From assembly GCF_019397265.1 (NCBI RefSeq), contig NZ_CP068985.1, forward strand, positions 8,179,001-8,243,000: 64,000 nucleotides of DNA, given 5' to 3'. The notes beneath the pieces are model-generated. The model saw nothing but the letters and a program-made list of their open reading frames with translations, did no database searches and had not been told where the DNA came from. This DNA comes from Nonomuraea coxensis DSM 45129 (lineage in GTDB: Bacteria > Actinomycetota > Actinomycetes > Streptosporangiales > Streptosporangiaceae). This document shows, piece after piece, positions 1-8,975 of this stretch. The stretch's first letter is position 1. The number at the start of each line of letters is the position of its first letter. The translations under genes and the position numbers were made by a program.

Positions 1-235
1 GCGCGAGCGCGTCGTGGTCGTCTCGAAGATCATCACCAAGCGCGTCGGCGCCCCCGTGGCCGCCGAGTGCTACGTCGACAAGAGCCCGCCGCCCCCGCCC
101 CGCGAGCAGGCCGGGCCGGTGGCCGTCCGCGCCCGGGGCGCGGGCCGCCCCACCAAGCGCGAACGCCGCAGCATCGAGAAGCTGCTCGGCCGCCCAACGA
201 CCGAAGGGCGGGACCGCCGGCCCCGCCCTGAATGA
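1..235 (+). CDS. S4-domain RNA-binding protein (Hsp15-like), C-terminal fragment
   Basis: This is the 3' end of a gene that begins before the window; the open frame enters at base 2. The visible tail reads KRVGAPVAAECYVDKSPPPPP, followed by a basic stretch with GRPTKRERR. That tail is characteristic of the small S4-type RNA-binding proteins of actinobacteria related to heat-shock protein Hsp15, which bind free 50S ribosomal subunits carrying a nascent chain. Most of the S4 RNA-binding fold lies upstream and cannot be checked here. The C-terminus is very rich in Arg and Pro, which fits an RNA-contacting extension. Identification rests on the tail only. Confidence 0.7.
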   Translation, partial: RERVVVVSKIITKRVGAPVAAECYVDKSPPPPPREQAGPVAVRARGAGRPTKRERRSIEKLLGRPTTEGRDRRPRPE

Positions 236-482
236 GCGAGCGTCCGTCACAGGCGAGAAAACCTCACCTCTGAAGCAGCACAGGTTCGATTATCGACTAT
301 TGACGTGTTCACGGACCTATGGGTGCGGACAACGCGGCGCCAATAGCGTGGTTGATCCTTCCGAACACAGGTATGTCCGCCCGCTTCGGCCGACATTATT
401 CACCGGCACGATATGCCCGAAATATTTCTCGATGCCCCTCCAGGCTCCATGAGAGACGCACACCAAAGGGTACCGTTGATCT

Positions 483-1370
483 TTGAATCGTCGTACTCTG
501 CACTCACTGCACGTGACAGCACGGCTTTGGATTGGGCACGTGGATCACGGAAGCACCCGCCTTGCCGGCAGACTGGCGATCTGGCTTGCCAGTCTGTTCA
601 CAGCCGCGGCGCTGATCATGGGAGTGATCAACCTTTTCGTCGAACCTCCGATACAACTTTCCGCCGAACTTTCGTTCGGCTACCTGTTGGGGACACTGGC
701 AGCGTTCATCACCTATGTGTTCGACCGCACCGAGAAACTGATGAGCCAGCAGGAGAGGCTCCTGCACCAGCCGGCTCGAGGGGTGGAGGTCTTCCACAGC
801 AGCGACGAGTTCCTGCAGAAGTTGATCGACATAACGGTTGGAGCAACGTCGGTCAGCACCCTGAACCTGTCGCCCGCACGAGGCGAGCATCCGGAGCTCG
901 ACCGATACTTCACTGAGGTTCACAACTACATAAAGAGCAAGAAGGCGACCCTGAAGAGTTTCCGGAGCATCGCCAGCGTGGACACTCCGCAGAAGTCGCT
1001 GTGGCTCGTCCAGCGCAGCGCCGAGCTCCTGTCCACCGGGCGGGTCTCGTTCGCCGTCTTCGACCAGCAGGAGCTCCGGCCCCTCCTCCATCCGCTGAGC
1101 ATACACATAACGGCCAAAAACGATAATCTGAACGTCTTCATCTTCCCCCCGGTGAACCTCACGGGATCGATGAGTTCCATCCTTATTTCCGACGCCGCGT
1201 TGGCGCGCGTGATGCTTGGCTACTTCGATCTGCTATGGCACGATGCCCTCAAGATAAATGAGGGGAAAAACGTCCGGCGGCCTGGTCTCGACCGGCTGCT
1301 GCATTTGTACCCGGACATCGAGAGCAACTTCCACTACCAGAGCTTGCGCCGAGGCCTCACGAATGAATGA
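483..1370 (+). CDS. Hypothetical membrane-anchored protein, first gene of a four-gene operon
   Basis: The protein has 295 residues and belongs to no family I recognise. Residues about 28-50 (LAIWLASLFTAAALIMGVI) and 62-80 (LSFGYLLGTLAAFITYVF) are two likely membrane helices. A soluble domain of about 210 residues follows that I cannot assign by eye. The frame opens with TTG at 483, with a purine-rich AAAGGG about 12 nt upstream; GTG codons at 513 and 540 are alternatives. The stop overlaps the start of the aldolase gene by 8 nt, so translation is probably coupled. Its place at the head of an aldolase/oxygenase/SDR operon suggests a membrane-linked accessory role, but the sequence gives no function. 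Confidence 0.65.
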   Translation: MNRRTLHSLHVTARLWIGHVDHGSTRLAGRLAIWLASLFTAAALIMGVINLFVEPPIQLSAELSFGYLLGTLAAFITYVFDRTEKLMSQQERLLHQPARGVEVFHSSDEFLQKLIDITVGATSVSTLNLSPARGEHPELDRYFTEVHNYIKSKKATLKSFRSIASVDTPQKSLWLVQRSAELLSTGRVSFAVFDQQELRPLLHPLSIHITAKNDNLNVFIFPPVNLTGSMSSILISDAALARVMLGYFDLLWHDALKINEGKNVRRPGLDRLLHLYPDIESNFHYQSLRRGLTNE

Positions 1371-2121
1371 CTTCCGACGTAGGATGAGCAGTTCCAACGC
1401 CCTGATCGGCACGTTGATCACGCTCGACTCCCCCGAGTTGGCTCTCGTGCTGCAGAAAGCCGGTTTCGAGTGGTTCTTCCTCGATCTCGAGCACTCGGCT
1501 GTCCTGGATCTGAAGAGCGCGCAACGCATCGTCGAAGTGCTGCAGCCGGAGAGCTACGCCATCATGCGACTTCCGGACTCGTCAGAGACGTGGATCAAAC
1601 ACGCGCTCGACACCGGCTGCGACGGCATCATCATCCCGCACGTGGCCACCGCCGAGGATGCGAAGCGGGCCGTCACCTACGCGAAGTACCCTCCTGTCGG
1701 CCGCAGAAGCGTAGGGATCGCACGAGCGCACGGCTATGGCTCCTCCTTCCAGGAATACCTGAGGAGCGCGAACGACAGCATCGCGATCATCGCTCAGATC
1801 GAAGAGCACGAGGGCGTCGAGAACATCGAGCAGATCCTCTCGGTGGACGGCATAGACGCGATTTTCATCGGCCCGTACGACCTTTCCGGCAGCATGGGAA
1901 TACTGGGCGAGCTGACCCATCCCGACCTGCGGAGAAACGTCGACAAGGTTCGCACGATCTGCCAGAAGAAGGGCGTTCCTTTCGGGATATTCTGTCCTAA
2001 CAGCACCGCGGCCAGGGCAGAGATGGAGCACGGTGGCGTCCTGCTCGCCATAGGGTCCGACGCGAGCTACGCGGCGGCCGGCGCGAACGCCTTGCTCGAA
2101 GGAGTGAGAGCGAGTGAGTGA
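1363..2121 (+). CDS. HpcH/HpaI family aldolase
   Basis: This is a class II pyruvate-dependent aldolase of 252 residues, the usual family length. Such enzymes (HpcH, RhmA, GarL) reversibly split 2-keto-3-deoxy acids into pyruvate and an aldehyde using a divalent metal. Visible family signatures are DLEH at 41-44 with the catalytic His44, Arg69 in MRLP, QIE at 145-147 and GPYDLS at 170-175. Glu147 and Asp173 are the expected metal ligands. The ATG at 1363 overlaps the upstream stop by 8 nt; ATG 1384 is a second possible start. Next to an oxygenase, an SDR and an aromatic PKS, it may build or trim a carbon skeleton in a biosynthetic pathway rather than serve catabolism. The substrate cannot be read from sequence. 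Confidence 0.88.
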   Translation: MNDFRRRMSSSNALIGTLITLDSPELALVLQKAGFEWFFLDLEHSAVLDLKSAQRIVEVLQPESYAIMRLPDSSETWIKHALDTGCDGIIIPHVATAEDAKRAVTYAKYPPVGRRSVGIARAHGYGSSFQEYLRSANDSIAIIAQIEEHEGVENIEQILSVDGIDAIFIGPYDLSGSMGILGELTHPDLRRNVDKVRTICQKKGVPFGIFCPNSTAARAEMEHGGVLLAIGSDASYAAAGANALLEGVRASE

Positions 2122-2899
2122 GGTCCTGCTGCGCGATCGTTCTCTGGCGAGCGCCTACATGGCCTTGCTCCAGAACCCCCAGCTGATCGCCGCGCAGGTG
2201 CCCAGCTATCTGCCGAGCCACCTGTGCGAACATGCCCGGCTACACGTGATTCCTCAGGTGCTGAAGAAGTCGAGCAAGAAGATATACCGGAGCCAGGTGC
2301 CCGCCCTGACCGATGTCTTCCGCAGGGGCCAGAACGACGTCACCGACTATTTCGACCATGCGCACGGCATCCTCAGACAATTGCGCGATGCCTTCCTGCC
2401 CTACGCGAACCCGGCGGACATGCTCCGCTCCGAGATCGATGAGCTGACCCCGCGCGGAGCCCAGTTGCTGCGTCTCAGGGACAAACCGGCAGTGTTCGGG
2501 ATGATGCGGAGCTGGGACGCCTCGATGGAGGCGCTTCCGCACTTCGACATCATCCAGCAAGCGCATCCCGACCTCGGCACCCACCTACAGTTCGGTGAGC
2601 AGTTCGGCATCAACATCCATCTTCACACCCCTCGGAGCGGCGGCGAGCTGCTGGTCTGGGACGTGACGTTGCATGATCTCTCCATCGCCGGCCTGACCGG
2701 CTCCGACGGAACCTATGGATATCCTCCGCACGCCCTTCCACCTCCCGACGTCGTGCTCAAGCCCAACGCTGGTGATCTCGTCATCGTAAGAAGCACTCGT
2801 TTACACTCCGTCGCCCGGACATCGGCCGGCGAGCGCGTCACCATCTCGGGTTTCATCGGACTCACTACCGACGCTTCTGAGGCGAGATTGTGGAGCTGA
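2114..2899 (+). CDS. 2-oxoglutarate/Fe(II)-dependent oxygenase
   Basis: The protein has 261 residues and the iron-binding facial triad of the 2OG-Fe(II) oxygenase cupin fold: His143 and Asp145 (LPHFDI) and His231 (RLHSV), followed ten residues later by Arg241, the expected 2-oxoglutarate anchor. The stretch NIHLHTPRSGGELLVWD (about 167-183) is the typical core strand pair. Such enzymes hydroxylate or otherwise oxidise small molecules or amino acids. The GTG start at 2114 overlaps the aldolase stop by 8 nt. Its likely substrate is the product of the neighbouring aldolase or of the convergent PKS operon, which is inference from context only. Confidence 0.78.
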   Translation: MSEVLLRDRSLASAYMALLQNPQLIAAQVPSYLPSHLCEHARLHVIPQVLKKSSKKIYRSQVPALTDVFRRGQNDVTDYFDHAHGILRQLRDAFLPYANPADMLRSEIDELTPRGAQLLRLRDKPAVFGMMRSWDASMEALPHFDIIQQAHPDLGTHLQFGEQFGINIHLHTPRSGGELLVWDVTLHDLSIAGLTGSDGTYGYPPHALPPPDVVLKPNAGDLVIVRSTRLHSVARTSAGERVTISGFIGLTTDASEARLWS

Positions 2900-2903
2900 G
2901 CGC

Positions 2904-3755
2904 ATGAGCACGATAAACGCTCACAGCGACGAGAATCACCTCCGCCCCGACAACCGCTGGGACGTGGAGCCCGTGACGCCGAACCGCTTGTTCTCCCTGG
3001 AGGGAAAGGTGGCGACCGTCACCGGCGCGGGCGGCGGTGTGGGGAGCTGGCTGGCGGTCGGCTTGGCCGCGGCAGGAGCCAAGCTGGTGCTCTCCGACAT
3101 CGACCGGCAGAAATGCGCGCAGCTCGGCGACTTCCTCAGCTCGGCCGGCACGGATTTCATCGTCGTCCCCGCCGACCTGCGCACCGTGTCAGCTCCCGCG
3201 GAGATAGTCGGAGGCACCGTCGAACATTTCGGGCGGCTGGATGTGATGGTCAACGTCGCCGCCGTCAACGAACGACGCCCCATCGCCACCGTCGAACCCG
3301 ACAGCTGGTCGGAGATAGCAAGCATCAATCTACGCGCCGCCTACTTCCTGGCGAGGGAAGCCATGCTCGCCATGCGCGCGAACGGCGGCGGATCGATCAT
3401 CAACATCACTTCCGTCAACTCCGAGATCGGGCTTGAGGACGTCTCGGTCTACGGTGCGCACAAAGCGGCCCTGGCGCAGGTCACCAAGACGATGTGCGTC
3501 GAGTGGGCGAAATACAACATACGAGTCAACTGCATCGCTCCAGGATTCCTGATGACCTCGTTGTCTCGACCGCTCTGGCTGGACGACGACCGGGCACGAT
3601 GGATCCTCGACCGCTGTCCCATGCGACGGCCCGGTGTCCCTTCGGAACTGATCGGGGCATGCCTATTGCTGGCATCCGCTGCCGGTTCGTTCATCTCCGG
3701 CAGCAGCGTTCTGGTTGACGGGGGCCTCCTGGCGGGAAGCCCATGGAAAGCGTGA
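2904..3755 (+). CDS. Short-chain dehydrogenase/reductase (SDR), FabG-like
   Basis: This is a classical SDR of 283 residues with an N-terminal extension of about 30 residues. It shows the cofactor motif TGAGGGVG (40-47), the NVAA variant of NAG near 117-120, Asn142, a Ser at 170 or 173, and the YxxxK pair Tyr183/Lys187 (YGAHK). The tail FISGSSVLVDGG is typical of the family. It catalyses NAD(P)-dependent alcohol/ketone interconversion on an unknown substrate. The start ATG lies 4 nt after the oxygenase stop, so it is the last gene of the 483-3755 operon. It ends 31 nt from the oppositely oriented PKS gene. Confidence 0.9.
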   Translation: MSTINAHSDENHLRPDNRWDVEPVTPNRLFSLEGKVATVTGAGGGVGSWLAVGLAAAGAKLVLSDIDRQKCAQLGDFLSSAGTDFIVVPADLRTVSAPAEIVGGTVEHFGRLDVMVNVAAVNERRPIATVEPDSWSEIASINLRAAYFLAREAMLAMRANGGGSIINITSVNSEIGLEDVSVYGAHKAALAQVTKTMCVEWAKYNIRVNCIAPGFLMTSLSRPLWLDDDRARWILDRCPMRRPGVPSELIGACLLLASAAGSFISGSSVLVDGGLLAGSPWKA

Positions 3756-3786
3756 CCAGCTACCCCTCGGCACTTGGTGAAGCGGC

Positions 3787-6700
3787 TCAGCCGCCGATCA
3801 CGGGCACGGGCTCCGGCGTGGCCGCCGCGGCCGGGGCCGGGGTGGCGAGGAGTTCCGCCAGGTGGCCGGCGATGGCCGCGATCGTGGGCTGCTGCCACAG
3901 GAGGGTCGCGGGCAGGCGGCGGCCGAACCGCTTCTCCAGGCGCCGCCGGACCATGACCGTCATCACCGAGTCGAGCCCCTGCTCCACGAGCGGCCGGCGG
4001 ACCGCCAGGTCCTCCTGGCCGAGCCGCATCACGGCCGCGATCTCCGCGCGGACCTCGGTCTGGACGCGCTCGCGCAGGTCCTCGGCGGTCAGGCCGGCGA
4101 ACGACTCGGCGGCCTCCCCCAGCTCGTCCTCGGCCGCCGTGGGCGCGTCGATCACCGGGTAGCGGAGCCCGGACAGGCGGCCCACGACCCGGCCGCCGGC
4201 GTCGGCGATCACCGCCCCTACCGTGTCCTCGCCCGCCGGATCGACGGCGGCCTCGATGACCACCGTCTCCGGCGGCGGGCCGCTCAGGACCACCTCGTCG
4301 ATGTGCACGACCATGCGCAGCACCGGGTCGCCGGGGAACACGCACGGGGCGACGGACATCACGGCGTCCATCGCCGCCGCCCAGGTTTCCTCACCCACCG
4401 TCCGTACGGTCGCCCGCAGCACCCCGTCCCCGCCCAGCAACGTCTCGATCGTCCAGTCGAAGCCCGTGGAGGGGACGCCGACGGCGGCCAGCCGCCGGTG
4501 GACGTACCCGGGGTCGATCGGGGCGAGACCGGCCGCGTCCGGCAGCGCGCCGGAGGGCGCCTCGGCGGGGGCGCCGACGGTCGCCGTCACGTGGACCAGC
4601 CAGTTCGGCTCCGGCTCGCCGGGCCCTGCGGGCGTGCGCGAGGCGAGCCTGATCGCGGGCGGCTCGTGCACGACCTGGACCTGCCGCCGCCCCGAGGTCA
4701 TCAGCGGGTGCGTCATCTCCACGTCGGTGAGGACGGGAAGGTCGCCGGCCGCGTTCATGAACGTGTTGACCAGCACGGCGGCGGGCACGATCTCGACCCC
4801 GCCGACGGCGTGGCTGCCGGGGTAGGGCCGGTTGGCGTCCTCCAGCGTGGTCCGCCACATCCGGGCCTCGCTGCCCGCGAGGCTCGTCCCGGCGCCGAGC
4901 AGGGCGTGGGAGCGCGCGTCGTGGCCGCGGTTCTCGTCGGACCCGGCGGCGGCGTCCCGCCAGTGGCGGCGGCGCTGCCAGGCGTACGGCGGCAGCGGGG
5001 CCAGGCCGCCGTCCGGCTGCAGCCGGCTCCAGTCCACCTCGACGCCGTGGCAGTGCGCGCTGCCCAGCGCGGCGAGGAAGGCCGCGCGTTCCGGCTGGTT
5101 CCTGCGCAGCGAGATGCCGGCGAACACGTCCTCGTACCCGTGCTCCGCGAGCGTCTCCGTCAGGGAGTGCGCGACCACGGGGTGCGGGGAGATCTCCAGG
5201 AACGCGCGGTGGCCGTCCCCGGCGGCGGCCGTGACCGCGGCGGCGAGCCGCACGGGGTCGCGGAGGTTCGCCGCCCAGTACGCGGAGTCGAGCACGGGCG
5301 TGGACCGGGGATCGGCCAGCGCGGTCGTGTACATCGGGACCCGGGGCGCGCCGAAGGGCAGGCCGGCGGTGGCCGCGGCCAGCTCGACGGCCAGCGGCTC
5401 CATCTGCGGGCTGTGGAAGGCGACGTCCGAGGCGACCCGGCGGACCATGATGCCCTCGGCCGGCCACTCCTGCAGCACCTCCTCGACGGCGGCGACGTCG
5501 CCGGACAGCACGGTGGAGCCGGGCGCGGAGGCGATCGCGGCCACCAGGTCGCTCCGCCCGGCGAGCCGATCCTCCGCCTCCTCGAACGACAGCCCCACCA
5601 TGGCCATGGCCCCCTTGCCCTCGGCCTGGCGCAGCAGCAGGGAGCGGCGGCAGATGAGCCGCGCGCCGTCGGCGACGCTCATCGCGCCGGCGGTCACCGC
5701 CGCCGCGATCTCGCCGACGGAGTGGCCGATGACCGCGGCCGGGGTCACCCCGTGCGCGTTCCACAGCCTGGCGAGGCCGAGCTGCATCACGAAGATCATG
5801 GTCTGGACGCGGTCGATGCCGTCCAGCTCGCCCTCGGCCAGCACCTTCCGGGGGGAGAAGCCGATCTCCTCGGCGAAGATCGGCTCGACCTCGTCCACCA
5901 GGGCCGCGAACTCCGGCTCGGTCGCCAGCAGCTCCCGTCCCATGCCGCGCCACTGGCAGCCCTGCCCGGCGAACACCCACACCGGGCCAGGGCCGGGCTC
6001 GGGCAGCACGTCCCCGGTCAGCACGGCCTCGGCCGGCAGGTCCCCGGCGAGCCTGCGCAGCCCGTCCGCCAGTTCGTGCCGGTCGGCCGCGAGCACCACG
6101 GCCCGGCGGCCCAGATGGGTACGGCGCAGCGCCAGCGTGTGCCCCGCCGAGGCGAGGTCCAGCCCGTCGCCGTTGAGCGGGTCGCCGTCGAGCCGGTCGG
6201 CGAGCGCGCCCGCGTACTGCCGCAGGGCGGCCCCCGACGCGGCCGACAGCGGGAACCCGCGCAGCCCCGACCCCTCGCTCCGGGGCGTCTCGGGGGCGGG
6301 CGGCGCCTGTTCGAGCACGATGTGCGCGACCGTGCCTCCGTAGCCGAAGCTGGAGACGCCCGCCCGGCTGGGGTGGCCGCGATCGGGCCAGGCCGACCGT
6401 TTCGTCACCACCTGGAGCCCCGAGGTCTCCCACGGGATGGCCGGGTTCGGGGTGGCCAGCACGCTCGGGGGGATCTCCCGCCGGTCGAGGGCGAGCACCG
6501 CCTTGATGACGCCGGCGATGCCCGCGGCCCCTTCGAGATGGCCGATGTTGGACTTGACCGAGCCGATGAGGCACGGATCGTCGGCGGGCCGCCCCGCGCC
6601 GTAGACGGCGCTCAGCGCCGCCGCCTCCAGCGGGTCGCCCAGCCGGGTGCCGGTGCCGTGCGCCTCGATGTAGTCGAGCGTGGCCGGCGCGACGCCCGCC

Positions 6701-7608
6701 TGCCGGCAGGCGCGGCGCATGACGTGCTCCTGTGCCTCCCCGCACGGCGCCATGATGCCGTTGGTGTGCCCGTCCTGGTTCACGGCGCTGCCGATGACCA
6801 GCGCGAGGATCCGGTCGCCGGCCCGCCGCGCGTCGGAGAGCCTCTTGAGCACGATCACGCCGCAGCCCTCGCCGCGCCCGTAGCCGTCGGCCGTGGCGTC
6901 GAACGACTTGGACCGCCCGTCGGGCGCCAGCGCTCCGGCCGCGCCGAGCGTCACGGTCTGCCCCGGCGTCACCAGCAGGTTGACGCCGCCGGCGAGGGCG
7001 ACGTCGCTCTCGCCGAGCCGCAGGCTCTGCGCGGCCAGGTGGAGCGCGACCAGCGACGCCGAGCACGCGGTGTCCACCGCCATGCTGGGCCCGCGCAGGT
7101 CGAGGGAGTAGGAGACGCGGTTGGCGACGGCGCAGGTCGCGGCGCCGATCCCGGTCCACGCCTCGATCCGCGGCACGTCCTCGAGCAGCATGCTGCCGTA
7201 GTCGGCGGTGCAGACCCCGACGAACACCCCGGCGTCGGTGCCGGCCAGGCGGTGCGGCGGCAGTCCCGCGTGCTCCAGGGCCTCCCAGGCGGTCTCCATG
7301 AGGAGGCGCTGCTGCGGGTCCATCAGCTCGGCCTCGCGCGGCGACAGGCCGAAGAACTCCGCGTCGAAGCCCTCGACGTCGCGCAGGAAACTGCCGTGCC
7401 GTACGGCGTCCCGCAGCGCGGCGGCGTGCTCGGGCCCGCGGTCCTCGTACGGGCGCCAGCGCCCGGCGGGCAGCGGCCCGGTGGTGTTGCGGCCGGCGGA
7501 CAGCAGGTCCCAGAACTCGTCCGGTGAGTCGGCGTCGCCGGGGAAGCGGCAGCCGATCCCGATGACCGCCACCGGTTCGACCTGGACTCCGCTCGGACTG
7601 TCGGCCAT
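3787..7608 (-). CDS. Iterative type I polyketide synthase, KS-AT-DH-ACP (orsellinic-acid-synthase type)
   Basis: The protein has 1273 residues, the length of bacterial orsellinate synthases (AviM/CalO5 class). The KS spans about 12-435, with Cys182 in DTACSAS, His317 in EAHGTG and His357 in SNIGH. The AT spans about 542-830, with Ser630 in GHSVG and a VAFHS motif (His732) of the malonyl/6-MSAS kind. A DH/product-template-like domain spans about 900-1155 and has His933 in HxxxGxxxxP plus Asp1081. The ACP is about 1180-1250 with Ser1214 in GLDSV. No KR domain is visible, which argues for an orsellinate-type rather than a 6-methylsalicylate-type product. The ATG at 7608 follows GAAGGGAAA; the frame stays open upstream but overlaps the KAS III gene. 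It is the last gene of the leftward operon. Confidence 0.9.
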   Translation of the reverse strand: MADSPSGVQVEPVAVIGIGCRFPGDADSPDEFWDLLSAGRNTTGPLPAGRWRPYEDRGPEHAAALRDAVRHGSFLRDVEGFDAEFFGLSPREAELMDPQQRLLMETAWEALEHAGLPPHRLAGTDAGVFVGVCTADYGSMLLEDVPRIEAWTGIGAATCAVANRVSYSLDLRGPSMAVDTACSASLVALHLAAQSLRLGESDVALAGGVNLLVTPGQTVTLGAAGALAPDGRSKSFDATADGYGRGEGCGVIVLKRLSDARRAGDRILALVIGSAVNQDGHTNGIMAPCGEAQEHVMRRACRQAGVAPATLDYIEAHGTGTRLGDPLEAAALSAVYGAGRPADDPCLIGSVKSNIGHLEGAAGIAGVIKAVLALDRREIPPSVLATPNPAIPWETSGLQVVTKRSAWPDRGHPSRAGVSSFGYGGTVAHIVLEQAPPAPETPRSEGSGLRGFPLSAASGAALRQYAGALADRLDGDPLNGDGLDLASAGHTLALRRTHLGRRAVVLAADRHELADGLRRLAGDLPAEAVLTGDVLPEPGPGPVWVFAGQGCQWRGMGRELLATEPEFAALVDEVEPIFAEEIGFSPRKVLAEGELDGIDRVQTMIFVMQLGLARLWNAHGVTPAAVIGHSVGEIAAAVTAGAMSVADGARLICRRSLLLRQAEGKGAMAMVGLSFEEAEDRLAGRSDLVAAIASAPGSTVLSGDVAAVEEVLQEWPAEGIMVRRVASDVAFHSPQMEPLAVELAAATAGLPFGAPRVPMYTTALADPRSTPVLDSAYWAANLRDPVRLAAAVTAAAGDGHRAFLEISPHPVVAHSLTETLAEHGYEDVFAGISLRRNQPERAAFLAALGSAHCHGVEVDWSRLQPDGGLAPLPPYAWQRRRHWRDAAAGSDENRGHDARSHALLGAGTSLAGSEARMWRTTLEDANRPYPGSHAVGGVEIVPAAVLVNTFMNAAGDLPVLTDVEMTHPLMTSGRRQVQVVHEPPAIRLASRTPAGPGEPEPNWLVHVTATVGAPAEAPSGALPDAAGLAPIDPGYVHRRLAAVGVPSTGFDWTIETLLGGDGVLRATVRTVGEETWAAAMDAVMSVAPCVFPGDPVLRMVVHIDEVVLSGPPPETVVIEAAVDPAGEDTVGAVIADAGGRVVGRLSGLRYPVIDAPTAAEDELGEAAESFAGLTAEDLRERVQTEVRAEIAAVMRLGQEDLAVRRPLVEQGLDSVMTVMVRRRLEKRFGRRLPATLLWQQPTIAAIAGHLAELLATPAPAAAATPEPVPVIGG

Positions 7609-7637
7609 CGCGTTCGTTTCCCTTCGCTGACTGCGGA

Positions 7638-8681
7638 TCAGGACCATGAGGGCTTGCCGAGGATCTGGATTACGGCGCTGGAGACGGTGACGCCAGGACC
7701 GGTGCCGAGCATCAGCAGGTGGTCGCCGGGGCCCAGCTCCCCGGTCAGGAGCAGCCGGTCGAGGGCGAGGACCTGGTCGCTGGCGCCGCAGTGGCCGATG
7801 GTGCGGCCGTAGTCCCAGGTCGAGCGGGACATCGGCAGGTCCAGCACGGCCATGCAGCGCTGCTCGACGATCTCCTCGGAGTAGTTCATGAAGGCCACCC
7901 TCGTGAGGTCGCGGGCCTCGACGCCGCTCTCGGCCAGCGTGCGCTCGACGACCTCCATCAGCGCCCGCTGGATCTTGAACAGCGCCGCCGAGCTCTCGCC
8001 CTTCGGCATGACCTGCTGCCGGAACTGCTCGTTGCGCGCCGCGAAGCTCATCCGGCGGCCGACGGTGACGCCGGGCGGGAACAGCGGCTCGCTGCCCCGG
8101 TGCAGTTCCTCGGCCTCGGGCACGGTCACCGTGCAGACCGAGGCGAGGCGGGCGAACCCCGGCTCCTTGGTGAGGACGAGCGCGCCGGCGGCGTCGCCGC
8201 CGATGTAGCCGGGGCCCATCCGCCACCGGTCCATGAGCGGGGTGCCGTAGTTGTCGGCGGCCACCAGCAGGGCGGCCTGCCGGGCGGGCGCGGCGGCGAG
8301 GTGGCTCGCGGCGAGGTCCAGGGCGAGGAACATGCCGTTGCAGCCCTGCCGGATCTCGGTGGCGAGCACGTCGCCGCCGACCAGGTGGCGTTGCAGGTAG
8401 GCGTGCGGTGGCCAGCCGTCCGGGCCCTGGTGCCAGGTGGAGGCGTACAGCAGGAGGTCGAGGTCGGCCGGTGACCGGCCGCTGCGCTTCAGCGCGCTGC
8501 GCGCCGCGTGCAGGGCCATCTCGGGAGCCGGCAGGTCACCGGCGACCGCCGCCCCGGCCAGGTTGTGCAGCTCGGCCTCCTCGGCCGGGTACCAGCCCTT
8601 CTGGACGGCCTTCTCGACGCTGACGACCGTGCGGGGGACGAAGGCGCCCACTCCGCTGATGTAGGTGTCCGTCCACTGCAT
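7638..8681 (-). CDS. KAS III-like acyltransferase (CerJ/ChlB3 family), copy 1
   Basis: This is a thiolase-fold FabH relative of 347 residues with the active-site Cys114 in EIRQGCNGM. Where FabH carries the GNTSAAS asparagine motif, this protein reads GHCGASD, with His297 and Asp302. Where FabH has HQAN, it reads MNYS. These changes mark the KAS III homologues that transfer acyl groups instead of condensing them (CerJ, ChlB3, ChlB6, CalO4/AviN class). With an orsellinate-type PKS and a free ACP beside it, it probably moves the aromatic acyl unit from the PKS to the ACP or from the ACP to a final acceptor. It lies 30 nt upstream of the PKS gene and 27 nt downstream of the ACP gene in the same operon. 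Confidence 0.85.
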   Translation of the reverse strand: MQWTDTYISGVGAFVPRTVVSVEKAVQKGWYPAEEAELHNLAGAAVAGDLPAPEMALHAARSALKRSGRSPADLDLLLYASTWHQGPDGWPPHAYLQRHLVGGDVLATEIRQGCNGMFLALDLAASHLAAAPARQAALLVAADNYGTPLMDRWRMGPGYIGGDAAGALVLTKEPGFARLASVCTVTVPEAEELHRGSEPLFPPGVTVGRRMSFAARNEQFRQQVMPKGESSAALFKIQRALMEVVERTLAESGVEARDLTRVAFMNYSEEIVEQRCMAVLDLPMSRSTWDYGRTIGHCGASDQVLALDRLLLTGELGPGDHLLMLGTGPGVTVSSAVIQILGKPSWS

Positions 8682-8708
8682 GACTCTGCCCTCGTTCGCT
8701 CCGGACGG

Positions 8709-8975
8709 CTAGCGGGTCGATGCCGCTTCGAGTTCCGTGATCAGCGCGACGATGGTCGCGACGTCCTTGAAGTTGTCGGGGTCGAGCTTGGCGGCCGGGA
8801 CGGGGACGCCGAGCTCCCGCCGGATGAAGTTCAGCAGCCGCGCCGTGCGCAGGGAGTCGAGCAGCCCCGACAGCAGGAGCGGGGTCGTCTCGTCGACCTG
8901 CAGCTCGACGTCGTCAGGGACCAGGCTCTCCTGGACGAAGGCCACCAGCCGGCGGCTGAGCTCGTCGGCGGTCAC
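8709..8975 (-). CDS. Discrete acyl carrier protein
   Basis: This is an 88-residue stand-alone carrier protein. The phosphopantetheine site is Ser41 in GLLDSLRTARL, followed by the helix LLNFIRRELGVPVP. The GTG start at 8975 overlaps the stop of the upstream KAS III gene by 4 nt (GTGA), so the two are translationally coupled. In chlorothricin-type pathways a discrete ACP (ChlB2) receives the aromatic acid from the iterative PKS before a KAS III-like enzyme transfers it to an acceptor. The order here (KAS III, ACP, KAS III, PKS) fits such a relay. Serving as holder of the aromatic acyl group is inference. Confidence 0.85.
   Translation of the reverse strand: MTADELSRRLVAFVQESLVPDDVELQVDETTPLLLSGLLDSLRTARLLNFIRRELGVPVPAAKLDPDNFKDVATIVALITELEAASTR

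Noticed and set aside
4391..7159. Second leftward open frame of 922 codons inside the PKS gene
   Set aside because: Same strand, other frame; Arg-rich nonsense composition typical of frame-shifted GC-rich coding DNA.
3862..7527. Long rightward open frame (1221 codons) opposite the PKS gene
   Set aside because: It mirrors the PKS reading frame in GC-rich DNA; the composition is Arg/Gly/His/Val-rich without domain motifs, and the opposite strand encodes unmistakable KS, AT, DH and ACP motifs.
7608..8226. Extended N-terminus of the PKS (frame open to 8226)
   Set aside because: The extension overlaps the KAS III gene on the same strand and has no domain motif, while ATG 7608 has a good ribosome site and begins right before the KS domain.
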